From: Haemaphysalis longicornis
Lineage: Eukaryota; Arthropoda; Arachnida; Ixodida; Ixodidae
NCBI GenBank assembly: GCA_013339765.2
Contig: CM023449.1
Coordinates: 102,084,743-102,148,742, forward strand
Direction: 5' to 3'
Length of the DNA stretch: 64,000 bases
Below are positions 1-12,146 of this stretch, in pieces. How positions within the stretch are numbered: the first letter of the stretch is position 1; every line of letters starts with the position of its first letter. The notes beneath the pieces are model-generated. The model did no database searches and was not told where the DNA came from. It saw only the letters and a program-made list of their open reading frames with translations. Made by a program: the position numbers and the translations under genes.

Positions 1-1240
1 ACGGGAGATGGGGGAGGATAGGGGTTGAAATGGAGAGTCGAGCGAGTATTGAACGGCCAGTGTGGGTGCGGGCCCGTCGGTGTATTTGGGCCGCGCGGTG
101 GGCTTCGATGATTTCAGGCGTCGTGTTATGTACGCCAAACCGAAGAGGGCGGTCGGTAGGGGCATTTGGTGGAAGCAAAAGAGCAGCCCCATAGACATTG
201 TGGAGAGGGAAGTCCTATTTGCCCTTGCTGTTGCGGTGATCTTGCAGTATGGGAAGTGGTACGTGAACCTGCTGATTACGAAAGCATGGACCAGCCTTAG
301 TCACACGTGCTCCGTGAGGCCGTTGTGCCGAGATGTAATATGTCTGAGGAGTCCTATGGTCTGAAGTGCGTGTGACCGGAGTCGTTGAAAGGTGAGCGTA
401 TTGCCGCGGTTAGCTTGTATAGTGATGCCAAGGATACGTATGGAGGGGACGATAGGCACTCGTGTGTTGTCAATACAGACGTTGATGGGTCGCAGTGGGT
501 GGGCGTGAACGGGTGGGATGTAGGGGGAGAAGTTCTGATTTCTGCAGTGTATATGATAGACCGATTGTGCGGGTGACTGTACTCACACTTTCTGCTCTTA
601 GCTGCAGCGTCTCTTCGATGCGAGCGTCGCTGCCACTGGCTACCGAGAGGGTGATGTCATCGGCGTATACAGAAGTGTGTAGGTTGGGGATGGTTAGTAG
701 GGCGGTTGCCACATGGTTCATAGCAAGGTTAAAGAGAAAGGGGGATAGAACCCAACCCTGAGGGGTGCCGACAGGTGGTAGGGAGTAGAGGTCTGAGCTA
801 AGGGGCCCTAGGCAAAGGGTTGCGGGTGGTTATTGAGAAAGGAGGTGACATAGTAGTAAGTGCGAAGTCCCCTGTTGAGGGTATTTAGAGACCGTAGGAT
901 GGCTGCGTGAGAGAAGTTATCGAATGCTATGTGCAAGTCGAGGGCTAGGATAGCCGCACTGTCACTCTTGGATGGGGAAAGAAGTAGGTCATTGTGCAGT
1001 TAAAGGTAGGTGTCCTGAGTGGAGAGGCCAGGGCGGAAGCCGGTGAGGTTGTGTGGGAGAAGGTCGTGATCTTCTACGTAGGTTGTGAGGCGGTTTGTGA
1101 TAACGTGTTCAAGGTGTTTTTCTAGACACGAGGTAAGAAATATCGGTGGGAGGTGTTCAAATTTGATGGGTTCATTGGGCTCCACACCATCTTGAACCTG
1201 TTCAACCACCACTGGCGATTTGGCACCCTCCCCATTCTGT
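1..1240 (-). pseudogene. Non-LTR retrotransposon reverse transcriptase relic
   Basis: Read on the minus strand, successive frames carry the blocks of a LINE reverse transcriptase. Near 1000-1170 there is a palm-entry block (LTSCLEKHLEHVITNRL, then GFRPGLSTQD). Near 905-960 is a block with AFDNFSH. Near 720-765 is GTPQGWVLSPFLFNLAM, and near 650-670 the catalytic YADDITL. These are the usual motifs of a Jockey/R1/I-type RT copying its own RNA at the target site. The blocks lie in different frames and the region between them has stops, so the gene is dead. The part beyond RT (1-470) is too decayed to assign to an RNase H or tail. The left end is cut by the window edge. RT identity is clear; the clade is uncertain. 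Confidence 0.8.
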
Positions 1241-4095
1241 GTAAATAAAGGGCTGTCTGCTCAAGCGTTTCGGCAGATGTCCTGTGATGCCGACAGGTAT
1301 GCGCGAGTCCACTCGGCGTTCGCCTATAAGCTTACGGCTAAAAATTAATATTGGCTCAAAGAAGCGAAAGCTTTCGGAAAGAGCGGCTAGATGTGAAAGT
1401 GCTTTCGATCTAACCAGTTTTACGGGAGACTGCAGAAAACGTGATGTACTGAGTCCAGAAGCGGGTGATTGTAAACGCTGTGGACTGGGAAGTTAAGATA
1501 TCCCGGGGGTTTTTTGCTTCTGCCGCTGCACTTGGTAAAAGTACGCCAAACAGATTTCAGGCAGCTGCCTGTCAAGCCCACGCCAAAAGGCGTAACTTCT
1601 AAGGGAAAGGCGAAGCTGACTCGATTACTCGAATTGAGAAACTGGGCGGGAACACAAGAAGGCGCCGACGCGGAGGCGCCGCCTCAAACAAAAGGCTGTT
1701 GAAATGTGACAACGGTCCCCGTGTTGTAAATGTGGCAACCCGGGTATATCACCACGAGTTGCCATAACTGCTGGCATGCAATTTAAATATTATGCAAGAC
1801 AGGACCGAAGGTAACTTTTGGGCGCCCACGTATGAAGGCTTCCAATAAACAAAAAACGTGGATCGAACGTGGGGACTTCGGAGCAACGGTAGACGTTGAC
1901 CAGCCTTCGCTCGGCGAGCTGGGTCCGTTGACGGGGCGGAATATTTGAAAAAAAAGGCCGTGGGAACCCATAGCCTGCGCCGTCAGATGTCTAGAGTAGT
2001 AATAAGAGGTTCGTTTGATGCTGGTCACCCAGGCGGCGCTTGTGGGCGTGACATCCCTCAGAACACACGCATATTTTTTTCGAATATTGCGAACAGCTGT
2101 TGCGCGAAATAGCCTTGGTTTTAAAGAGTTGATATAAGTACTTACTGGCCAGAACAGAGCAGGATCGACTACCTAGGCTCGCAATGCGAAGTCGCCGAGG
2201 GAGCAGAGAATTCGCAATGTCATACAGGAACGGGGTCATGAATAGAGGTAATGACGCTTTGCTTGACAGTGTAAACAACGAGGATACCAATAGGTGGCGT
2301 ATCCTTACTTTACCGGCTATCCTTAATTCACCCGCCAGTTGTAGCCATAATATATACCGAAGCTGATGGCAAGAATACTCAGCTTTGTTCATTATTTGTT
2401 TAAAGTACTACTTTAGCACTCATTAAAAGTGCGCTACAAATAGGCGGAAAACGTTAAATAAACCTTGTAAACATAGCTCATACACGCTTTTCAAAAATGA
2501 AGTAAATACATAGTGGTTCTATGCAAAATGAAGCTAAATAAAAAACAAATAATAAAAGGCAGATGTTAACAACTAAAGCTTTTTTAGTGAAGGTGAAAAT
2601 ACCGTTAGTGCATATTGGTTTTAGAGGTTTGATTGCATCGGCGATAGCAAATATTACTCGAAATATGTATAAAACTCAACGTACGTCATCATTCTTGCAA
2701 AACGCCCCCAAAACTTACGACTCTAGCACAGGTAAAAACTGACTTGGTGTCGATTGCCGGGGGTATCAATACAGTGCAGAAAAACGGTCACATAATATCT
2801 GAAGCTCAGTGAAAACTAGCCTTTTTGTTACAAATTCTACCATTTCATCCTTTATTACTTAGGTATTCGAAGTGATACATCTAAATGAAGAAAATTTAGA
2901 GGTGTCAATTTACATTGCATCCCTGGAAGAAAAGGGTATTTTTTCTCATAAATACGCAACAAAGAAATGCAAAATAATTGTGAACGAGGTAAAAGCAAGT
3001 TGCTCATGGTGGACAGTTAAGAATGACCTATGATATTCAACGAATGTGTAAGACAGTGTTATGGCGTTCCAAATGTAAAGCGTAAGACTACACGCTAGAA
3101 TAAAATACTTGTCTGAACGGGCCACTAGGGGGCCAGGAAGGACGCGTGCACCTCACGGCATCTCCGCCCCAAGATAGCCACACAGTCACAACTTCAACCC
3201 CTAATTCTGCAGCAAACATATCCTTCGAAAGAAAGGGATGAGCGGTAATCGCCAACACCTCCGTCAACTCAATCTGCCCAGTATTTAGAAATCTCTAAAG
3301 CATCGAATGTTTCCTGCGAAGGAGCTGCGGCAAGATGATTGCCGCGACAAAAATACCTGCGTCTCCGGTTCCCGCATATTTACAAGCCTACATCAGTTAC
3401 CTCGGTTTACGCCGTGCTGACAACGAGCACATTTTAAATATATCGCTTTCCGCGATGAGCAGCTACAACGGTGGATTTTCGGTCACATATCGCTGATGTG
3501 GTACGGGTACGGGTGCGGAGAGCAATGCAGGGTCAATGCACAGACGGGGACCCGACCTCCGGGTCGGGTCCGCGTCTGTGATATTTCGGCTACCTCGCCG
3601 CAAAAACACACTCGCCCTTCACCGCGGAGAGCTCCTTTTGAACCCGCTGCAGGGAATTTCTCTCCCATCACACAAGGTCAATTCCCTGCGCCAGGAGAAC
3701 AGCCATCTGCATAATGACACCGATTAAAAATCTAATCTGCTGGCGTCCATGATTTCTACTCTTCAAAATAAAAGGCGTGTGCTGTGCTAAGAGCAAGCGA
3801 AGAGAAGCCCAGAAGTATTTATAAGAGAACCCTGAGATTCCCCCGCAATGTTTGACAGCGTCATAGGAGCTCCCTAGACCAAGGCATTCTCCGCGGAACA
3901 ACGCAGGAACAACAACGCGTTAGAAACTGCTTCATCATCTGCATCTTGGCTTTCGTCAATAATGAACTGAGCCTCTTTTAGTAAAGAGCACCAAGGTGGC
4001 AGGCGTCGAAGTGTTTGTTGTGTAGCCGTCCAATCGAACAGCTCGGACTTCCTCAGGGTCTGCTTGTAACCCGGCAGGAAATCCCGCTTTAGCCT
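1241..4095. other. No gene recognised
   Basis: Short open frames occur on both strands (longest 133 residues at 1991-2392, minus) but none shows a motif, domain or consistent exon structure I recognise. About 2400-3480 is AT-rich. A small GC palindrome sits at 3541-3578 (separate entry). Probably old intergenic or decayed repeat sequence. Confidence 0.4.
3541..3578. repeat. 38-bp near-perfect palindrome
   Basis: The stretch starts CAGACGGGGACCCGACC, has a 4-base centre, and returns as the reverse complement with one mismatch (16 of 17 pairs). As RNA or single-stranded DNA it would form a strong GC hairpin. It lies in a locally GC-rich patch (3480-3700) that is unlike its AT-rich surroundings, so it may be the core of a small foldback element, but I could not define outer ends. 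Confidence 0.7.
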
Positions 4096-4600
4096 GTGCC
4101 CTACGTTCTGAAGCTTGTGAGCTGTGCGGTTACAGAGAACCGCGGTTTGTGCTCGCAAATAAAGAGCAAGTACGCATTATACGCATTCTTTGACATTAGT
4201 GACAGTGTCGATTCTACTGCTGCCGTGAATGACGCTACTGTCTGGCCAAACAGACGCTTGTTCCGCTCCTTTTGGAGGGTTTCTCAGCGAGTGCTGAGTG
4301 CTAATCGTGAACGCCTATTCAGAATGAGCTTCCAAATATACTGCCAAAATGTGCTTGGTTTCCGCAGGAAATGTAAACCCTTATGGGACAACGCTGTTTC
4401 AAAAAGTTACGATGCTCGTGAATCACGGAGACCTGCTTCCCTCACAAAGTTGTACAGGCGGGTTATTTTACGAAAGAATACACCGTTCTTCGCGACAAAA
4501 CATTACGTCGTGAGTGGGCAAATATATAGCGCCGGAGTCCTCAATGGTGTAAAGAAATTTTTCTGCGTGGTCAGGCTGTATGATATGAAGCTGTGGCTTT
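4096..4600 (+). pseudogene. Jockey-type LINE endonuclease fragment
   Basis: A 178-residue open frame (4096-4632) includes FQIYCQNVLGFRRKC, matching the start of the apurinic-like endonuclease of Jockey/CR1 LINEs, where a YQNVRGLRTK-type block is typical. At about 4410 the homology passes to another frame, reading ITETCF and then GYFTKEYTVLRD. This is the catalytic 'TETW' glutamate block followed by the 'Y.V.R.DR' block. The shift means the open frame is not a gene as it stands. The rest of the endonuclease and the RT are absent downstream. I am fairly sure of the endonuclease match and unsure of the clade. Confidence 0.6.
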
Positions 4601-5129
4601 GGCTATGGAGCTATGGCTTTAGGGTAAAGTAAAGGTGCAAAAAAATGTTCGTTTTGAAGTGTACTTTTGAAATCACGCTTTTTATACTTTCTTGTTTGCA
4701 CCATTCCTACATACTATGACCGAAAAGCTTACATGGGAAAGCTGTATATTTCTTTTGTTGGGCGATTGTACAGCCCAGCGTCTTGGAAGGAAATCAGCCT
4801 TCTGGTTTATATTTATTTATTTAAACGACATCCAGCGGCCTATCTCGCATCAAACCTGTAGTGAAAAAACTTCTGCTCACTACTTATTAATTTGAGCTCT
4901 GTCATTGTTGAACCATTTTCAGGTTCTCTAGTAACCGTTCATTGACTCATACCCTTCTTTAAGAGTTACGAACCGAACACACGAACGCCCTACACCCACA
5001 GCCCCCGGGAAGGACTGAACATCATCTGCTGATGCCGGTGATGCAACCCCCAAACTGTTTCTAAGGCATTTTTAGATTCCACAAAATTAAACGACGAACG
5101 TGTGCGTCATGAAATAAATGCCTCCACTC
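4601..5129. other. No gene recognised
   Basis: AT-rich sequence between the endonuclease fragment and the TTAA element. I see no motif-bearing frame. Confidence 0.4.
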
Positions 5130-6750
5130 TTAAAGGGACACTGAAGTGATTTGTAAACAATGTGGGATTACGAGCGCAAACTGTAGTCCGGAGTCCCTGG
5201 GCCCTGTTTCGACCACTCTGTGCGCGTTTACGCGAATTTATTTAGTAGAAAAATCAATTCGAAAATGCTGTCCTCCTCTCTTTACGCTCGCCCATTTTCT
5301 GTGGCGTTTTCGTGTGACGTCAGCAGGAGAGGAGCTGACAATTGGCTGCGCTACTGCACGGCTCGCCGACCTTCGGCCCACCGTTTCGTCCGCCGGCCGC
5401 CGACGGGTCGTCGCAATTCGTTCGCTCAGTTGAAAGGAAACCAGGACAAGGTTGTGAATGGAAAGTTGTACCTTTCTTTACTTGGTTAGTTTGAACTCTG
5501 TATGTAGCTACAAGTCAAGGTCGCTTCACACAAGCGCTGCACAAGCGCACATGCGACGCTTCGCTGACTGGTACGCCAGTAGGAAAATATAAGGCCTCTT
5601 GAAGGGGAGAAGACTGAGCGAAGTCAATATAGGTACTAAGGAAATAAAATCAACTGATATGTTCAATGCGGGAAGCACTTTTTTGCGCTGGGCGAACAAG
5701 CAGAGCGGTCAGCAGCACGACTACGCATCTGCGAACGCTTCCCGTCTACGAAATGCAATTGCTATACGTGAGCTATTGTGGAAACTCGGGGGACGCTTAC
5801 TGCACGAGCGCAATACAACAAATAGTCACCTAAGCTGCTTGAAATACTAAAACTAAATAAAAGTGTAAACTGGTTATACATTATACACCTTATCTTTTCC
5901 GTCGTCGCCGGTGGCCCCCTGTGGCCTAGTCGTCTGGGGTGCTCGGTATGTCATCGCAAGTGTTTTTCTAGTCACACGTTCGAATCGCCGCGGGTACATG
6001 CTTTTTTTTATGAGTTAACTTTTTTGTTTTTCGCCGATGTTTTCTATACTGAGTTCACCTTTTTTTGGCCCGCAACGTTCATTGCTCCACGAACTAGTCC
6101 ACAGAACTCACGCAGGCTGGCACTGCCGCGGTAGCGAGTTCTCGTTGGCGTGCTGTTGCCATAAGCACCGACTGCTTGCGGGCAGTAGGCACAGGCCATT
6201 ATCAACAGACCCTTGGCCTGGTGCGAACCCGCTTTTTACGATACAGGCATGAGCGAGGCAAGTTCCAAATATGGGGGAAAAGCGCATGGATTTGAGCGTC
6301 AGCGGGGACGCGGAGGGCGTTCATGCACTGCGTAGGCCTCAGATAGTGAATGCTACGATTCCAAGCCGTCCTGGGAGGCTTATCTTATGCATTTTACAGC
6401 CGACAACATGGCAGAAGCGCGGTACTACGATAACTGGGATATTGAGAATACCCATCCAACGACGCCATCGAATGTCAAACATGTTGTTTTACAGACCAAA
6501 ACCGAAACCGAAACTTGTTTGATTGCTAACCTTGGGCATCGTCCAATCACGGCGCCCCCTCCTCCCAACGTCACAGCTTAGTTTGTGCGGCCGCCGCAAA
6601 CCGCGCATGGTAGTTTTTCTTCTTTCGCGCTTTTTAAAATAAATTACCGATTTGTCAACCGGATAAACGATGGAAAGTGTGCTAATTTCAGCCAGTCTAC
6701 ACAGTGCAAGCAAAAAAGGGAGCTTGACATTCACTTCAGTGTCCCTTTAA
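5130..6750. mobile_element. TTAA-flanked non-autonomous DNA transposon
   Basis: The left end at 5130-5149 reads TTAAAGGGACACTGAAGTGA. The right end at 6731-6750 is its exact reverse complement. If the outer TTAA is the duplicated target, the element is 1613 bp with 16-bp perfect inverted repeats. TTAA duplication is the hallmark of the piggyBac and Kolobok superfamilies. Interior open frames (for example 5599-5850, 6037-6252 and 6271-6522) show no transposase motif, so it would move only with help from an autonomous relative. A tRNA-like SINE lies inside (5921-6010). The ends are certain; the superfamily is inferred from the target site. Confidence 0.8.
5921..6010 (+). repeat. tRNA-derived SINE head
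   Basis: A box A-like stretch (GTGGCCTAGTCGTCTGG) is followed about 55 bases later by box B (CGTTCGAATCGC) and then a run of eight T, the arrangement of an RNA polymerase III transcript derived from a tRNA. It does not fold as a clean cloverleaf, so I call it a SINE or tRNA pseudogene and not a tRNA gene. It sits inside the TTAA element. Confidence 0.5.
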
Positions 6751-7389
6751 ATAGTAGCTAAATATTTCCGTTCTGCCCTAGGGACTGGCAATCAAATTAA
6801 AACCAGTCACGTTTGAGTTCTCAACTTCGAATAGGTCGAAGTGGCATAGTGTGCTCAAATCCGCCTCATTGGACTAGAGTCGCGCAATTCTCGATCACTA
6901 GCAGACAAACTTGGAAATTATTGTAAAGAATAAAAAGTTCCCCTAACCAACCTCAGCAAGCATGATCTTAAATCACTGGTCTCACGCGAATGTAAAGACA
7001 CGGGATAAGCTGTCTTATATCAATGGCAGAAAATGTTATCCCTAAACCAGACGGGGCCCCTGCTGGCATCTTACAAATTCATACAGCATGAAAATATTAC
7101 TAGTAGTAACATAGTCAACATGTCAGAGGCAGTTTTTTACGACGCTGATCTGCTTCGGAATACTTCGAAAATTTTGACAGCGCCTCGAGGTAAAAGGAAC
7201 ACGTGCACGAGCGCGAAAATCTAGTTCCGAGCTTTATACTCCGAACCCATACAGCGAAATGAGTGCTTAGATCTGTATATCACAGGCGTATATCAAAGAC
7301 ATCACTGAAGCTTACAAAAACAGTCACCCTTCCACCCTCAACTCTTTATCTGTAGAAGAAACGGATTAGAAAAACTCACGCACAGCACT
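6751..7389. other. No gene recognised
   Basis: Spacer between the TTAA element and the Penelope-like relic. It may hold the decayed amino-terminal part of the PLE, but I cannot align it by eye. Confidence 0.35.
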
Positions 7390-9095
7390 GATAACGTAAT
7401 TGTCACAGCTAAGAAGGGTGGTGCAATGGGAGTGCTTAAACAGCACGACTCCATTAAAGAAGGCCAGACCAGCTCATAATTTTCCAAAGCACTCGAAGAT
7501 GTTCCTAGAGCCTAGTTTAAAGAGACCGTTAGACAATATCTCACTCAAATATGAAGGATGGAGTAATGAACGAAAGAACAGCCAATTAGCTTGTTCCGCC
7601 AAATACTGTAGCCGGAACGTTTTACTTTCTACCAAAAATCACCAAGAAAGGCAGTGCCGACCGTCCGATCGTTGCAGGGATTGGTACTGACGCGAAATAC
7701 CTTTCACCGTACATAGACCCGATAGTCAGCATAATTTTATTTTAAGCATAACCACATAACTTTTTTCCTTCATTAAAGGTACCAACCACTTATTTGGGAC
7801 ATTTTATTATTTTTTCATGCACGTTCGTCCAGGTTACAATGGTTGTTGCGTACCTTTAAACAAGAACTTCCTCACGTGGCTGCAATCCGGGCAGTAGTTC
7901 ACGCCTACAGTGAAGCCACTGTCGACACACTTGTTAATCACACTATACTAAGCACTGTCCTTCAGCTAATTAACAGCCTAACAATTTGGAGATTGAAAAA
8001 AAAAAACACTGCGTCAAATACGCGCCATATCCATGGGAAGACTCATAGGCCAGATCTAAGCCAATGTAATCATTGCCCACCTGGAGGTGGAATTTCTAAA
8101 TAGCTAGAGCCTAAAGCCATTGTATTATTAGCGTTTCAGTGATGACGTATTCATGGTTAGGACGCACGAACAGACAAACGTACAAACCTTTATCGACGCG
8201 CTTCACTCCGATCATTAACCATTTCGTTTTCTTTTCAGTAACCCCCTCAACTGCTGGTGATTTTTTTATGCAAACGTCGCAGTCACAGAATGCAAACTGA
8301 TCACTAAAATAGGCCGGACAAGCAACAATACTTACATTTTTAAACCAGTCACGTCAAACATTGCCAAATTGGAAAGCCAAGCCCATAGTTTTCGACGAAT
8401 CTGCTAAAGAAAGTTGACTTCATTGTCAATTGTCAGGAAATACGCTGTGCATTTTTGACACAAAAATGCCCCGTAGAAATATTTGTGAATGCCCTTCCCT
8501 CAGCACAAAGCCTGAATCGCTCAGACATTCTCAAAGATCCCCAAATGTCCCATGCACTCCCCAACCCAACATAGTCCTAATGCACTACGTATCTATTCGC
8601 ACTCTCGTCTATACCTGAAAATCTTTATAATATTCCATACCCAAGTAAGTGCCTTAAACGTGTTTGTCCGGAGCCCTACGGCGTTTGTACAGGACCAACA
8701 GTAAATTCTGCCTCTCCTGACCTAAGACAAAAAGGACCCAGATGACGGGAGGATGCAATCTTTGCCACAAGCCTCAAGTCTAAATATACTAGTACATGGG
8801 CACAACGATTACAAACGCTAAACGGGTACGGCCAGTCGTTTAAAAATTATAGGGAACTTTAAGGGTACTGTTAAAAAAGCCCCAGATTTACTCTAGTACA
8901 TGGTGTTGCGCCCGCATTACATCCGCAAACACAAAATGTCATTGAGGGCCAGGTTTAAAATTCACTTCTCCAATTCGAAAACTTCCCCATCTCTCCTTCT
9001 GACAAAACATGTCAACCATCCCGGGAACTCTTTTGACCACATCAGAGCTACGATATTAGAATCTGGATTTCACTCTTAATACCATCGAATATTTT
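7390..9095 (+). pseudogene. Penelope-like element: RT to GIY-YIG relic
   Basis: Blocks of a PLE polyprotein appear in order on the plus strand. 7396-7470 gives NVIVTAKKGGAMGVL, the RT entry block normally containing ADKGGA. 7610-7710 gives FYFLPKIHKKG, then RPIVAGIGT. 7770-7800 gives SFIKGTNHL. 7850-7990 gives QELPHVAAIRAVVHAY, the stretch after the first catalytic aspartate. 9000-9078 gives LTKHVNHPGNSFDHIRATIL, the end of the GIY-YIG endonuclease. Frames change at least four times and stops intervene, so it is inactive. PLEs copy RNA into DNA and cut the target with the GIY-YIG nuclease. The order and spacing of blocks make the identification firm despite the decay. Confidence 0.8.
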
Positions 9096-11669
9096 GCACA
9101 TTGTACTAAATTACAACTTGTAATCTGCGTCCTTTCGCAATGATTGCACGTTCGGGAAAATATATCGTTTGCTTGGTACCTAAACCAATTCCACTTTCTC
9201 TATTCAGTTTTGTCTCATACTCTATACCGAACACTTATAAGCCACCCCAATTTCCACCCAACATTTTGTATTTACACTGCGTCGCAGCTGCCTCCCAAGT
9301 ACGACTCTCTCCCCCCTCCTACTCTCGTTGAGAGGTGAGACCATTCACTGCAAGCCGAAATCCAGCGAATGGGGTTGGTGACCACGAACGCGCTATGACC
9401 GCGATACTTACCCTGCCGCTCCGCTCTTAGACAATTTATTTACGTCTATTATCCATTTTTAACATATTTTTTACCTGCCTCCATTCTGCTGTGACAGGCT
9501 CTGGCTGTGGGAACGTACAGGCAAACTTCTCGGCCCTTACTGGTGACCTTTTATGGTTACTTTCACGCCGGCATCCGTTGTTAGTGTAAATGAATATTTT
9601 TTTAAGCGGTTGTGTTGTTGAAACATTCCTCCCGAGTACTTCTGTGAACTTGCGAACTGCCCTGCGATCCCCTCATGCTTTTTTGATTAGTATTTTAAAT
9701 GAGTTGTCCCCTGGCCACATGTTTGATACCTGTCAGCGTGCTTGCTTTGCATTTCGTATTTTGTGACTTTCGCTGTACCGTTTCTTTATACCTCTAATCC
9801 TTCCGTGAAGTGTTCAGTTTTCACCAGCTCTTCCCCTTTTTACTTTCACGGAAGGAACTTTTTGATTGCTTTGCTTTTTGTGGCTGGCGCCTTGTGAGCT
9901 CGTCTGCTGTTGCAATGGGTCTGCTTTATTGCTAGGGAAACTTATTCAGGAAATGTACGTCACGAAAGCCTCTACACAAATAAATTGTGCCCACTCTGTC
10001 CCCATTTCCCTCGCCCTATCAAGCAATGGTTTTTCTTAAAAACGGTGCGCTGTAGCACACCTTCCGCATCTATATAAGCGTACATGTATCTAGGTTGTAC
10101 GTTACTCTCACGAAGGATGCCCCTCAGGAGAAACATCCGTACAACACTGTTTTTGTTTTAATCGTGAGGCAACCATTTTCTCAAATATTCCTTCTAGCTC
10201 CTCGAGAAGTTTCTTCTAAAGAAGAAGAAGCAAGGGCCTCGTTGAACGAGCCAAAGTCAGTCAAAATTATTTTATGTAAATAGTAGATGGAGAACTGTTC
10301 GCATAAAGGAGGTTCCAAAGTCACAGACTGCAAATGGACCTCGTATAAAATTAATATGCTTGCAGTCAAGGTTGTGGCGGAAGCCTGTCTGGTCGAGATA
10401 CATTTTGAAGAAGAAAGACCACGACGTCAACCACAAGGTATTTCTAGCTTCTAAACTAGAAATAGCTTTTGGTCGGCCGTCCTGATCTTTTTTCTTCAAA
10501 ATAAATACGCGTGATTTTACAAAGTGCAGCAAACAGGAGATTCAATGAAAGCAGAGGTCATAGCATAACCATCTCGACAATTACGTTGATATTACTAAGA
10601 TTTGAGATGATATTTTCAAGAAAATGCTACTGGAAATACATAAAATGTACAAAGAAGATACAATAAAAACACTCAACTGATTACACAGAAAAATGCAGTG
10701 TACGAAACCGAAAAAATTACCGGTCCGGTTACTGTTCGGGTTCTAGGAAATTTATTTGGTTCCGGTTCAGTTCCGTTCCAACTTAATCACAACCCGAACG
10801 GGTTGCAAACCTGCTCGCTGAGCTCTTAGCGAAGCGCAAAATACATTTTGCCATTTTAGGTAACCCTGAAATATAAAAGCTATTCTGTTTATTATAAATA
10901 CTGCTTTTTTCCAATAAACGTAGTGGTATGTTTACAGCAACAGTGAGCAATTATGCGCGATAGTTTTAAAAACACGCCAGCAGTGGCGATTTAGCTGCTA
11001 CTTTTCCCCCCAGCTCCTCTGTTGTCCCAAGCACTACTTAAAAACAAGGGTCATAACTGTCTGTGCGAATGAACACGTGCTTTGCGCGAACAAAGTCACC
11101 ACACACAGGACCGACGGGACGTCCTGTGTCTGGTGTATTTTTCGCGCTAAGCCTGTGTTCATTCACCAAGATGCACCAACTCGCCCAACAACAAGTTCTT
11201 CTAAACTGTCTGTGCGGTAGACTTACCCCACTTTCTTTTTTTGTTGATGTTGAAATGGCAATCCCCTCGGTGTAACCTCTATCACACTGAACATAAAGCC
11301 GTAGAGTTCGGCCTTGGTACTATCCAGTTCCCTCTGTACATTGCCAGGGGACGTGCCTAAATATCAGCAGTGTGGTATTTTCATCAGTTATAGCACACAA
11401 AATATAATCCTACAGCAGTCGGGTAAATGCTATTTATGAATTCGATTGTTTGGACAACTGGGATAATTTGTCAGCAGTCGCCTACTAGAGGTTACGAGCC
11501 AAAGTTTATTAAAAGTCAGCTCCGCTTAACGGTCAGCCCCGCCATATTGCTCTGAATACTGGAACGCATTCTGAGATAGAAATTACGGATGTGTCTTTCC
11601 CTTTGAAAACGCCTCCCTTCCCTGACCATCGTGTCCGTTTTGTACACTAAGCTGTGGAATTTTATAACA
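9096..11669. other. No gene recognised; possible PLE tail
   Basis: No motif-bearing frame. The first part may be the 3' untranslated region of the preceding PLE. A short stretch near 10690-10810 is rich in ACCGGT/AACCGG-type motifs, as seen in repeat remnants. The rest is AT-rich with no structure I can define. Confidence 0.35.
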
Positions 11670-12146
11670 CAGTTGTTGTCACATGGGGTCCGCGGACACA
11701 GGGGGTCCGCGAGAGTATTTTAGGGGTCCGCGAAGCCTCCCCCAAAACATTTACCTCTGCCATTTTTTCCTCCATTATTGCAGACCTTCGTGGCAATTCA
11801 AAAAGATTTCTTCGGCGCGTGACATGTACGTTTAGTTTCTCCACGTAACACGTATTTTAACGTGTTTTTTGGACAGCGCGCCAGCAATGAAAGAAAAAAA
11901 GACAGACGGATGGCAGCATGCATTTGTTCAGAAGACTGTTCAAGAGCAAATTCTTTACATTATGACACGCGTCATAAAATTCAGACACAAAAGGCGGGCA
12001 TTGAATAGGTGGTTGGGCCACGTAATTTGAAAGTGCAAATTATTTGACATTATGACACCGAATAAGACTCATTGGGGCCTGGGTTGCCCCATCACTTTCC
12101 TAAGCCCAAAAGGGGTCCACGGTGTGCTCATGGTTGAGAACCACTG
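11670..12146. mobile_element. hAT-like MITE with 8-bp target duplication
   Basis: The left end reads CAGTTGTTGTCACATGGGG. The right end read inward on the other strand is CAGTGGTTCTCAACCATG, so the two are imperfect inverted repeats of the CAGTGGTTCTCAACC type seen in many hAT families. The flanks are TTATAACA (11662-11669) and TTATAAAA (12147-12154), an 8-bp duplication with one change, as hAT transposases make. At 477 bp with no transposase it is a non-autonomous MITE. Internal GGGGTCCGCGGAC-type repeats are also typical of such elements. Confidence 0.8.

Noticed and set aside
1284..1702. Two adjacent plus-strand frames of 60-70 residues
   Set aside because: Basic but motif-free; no exon signals that join them.
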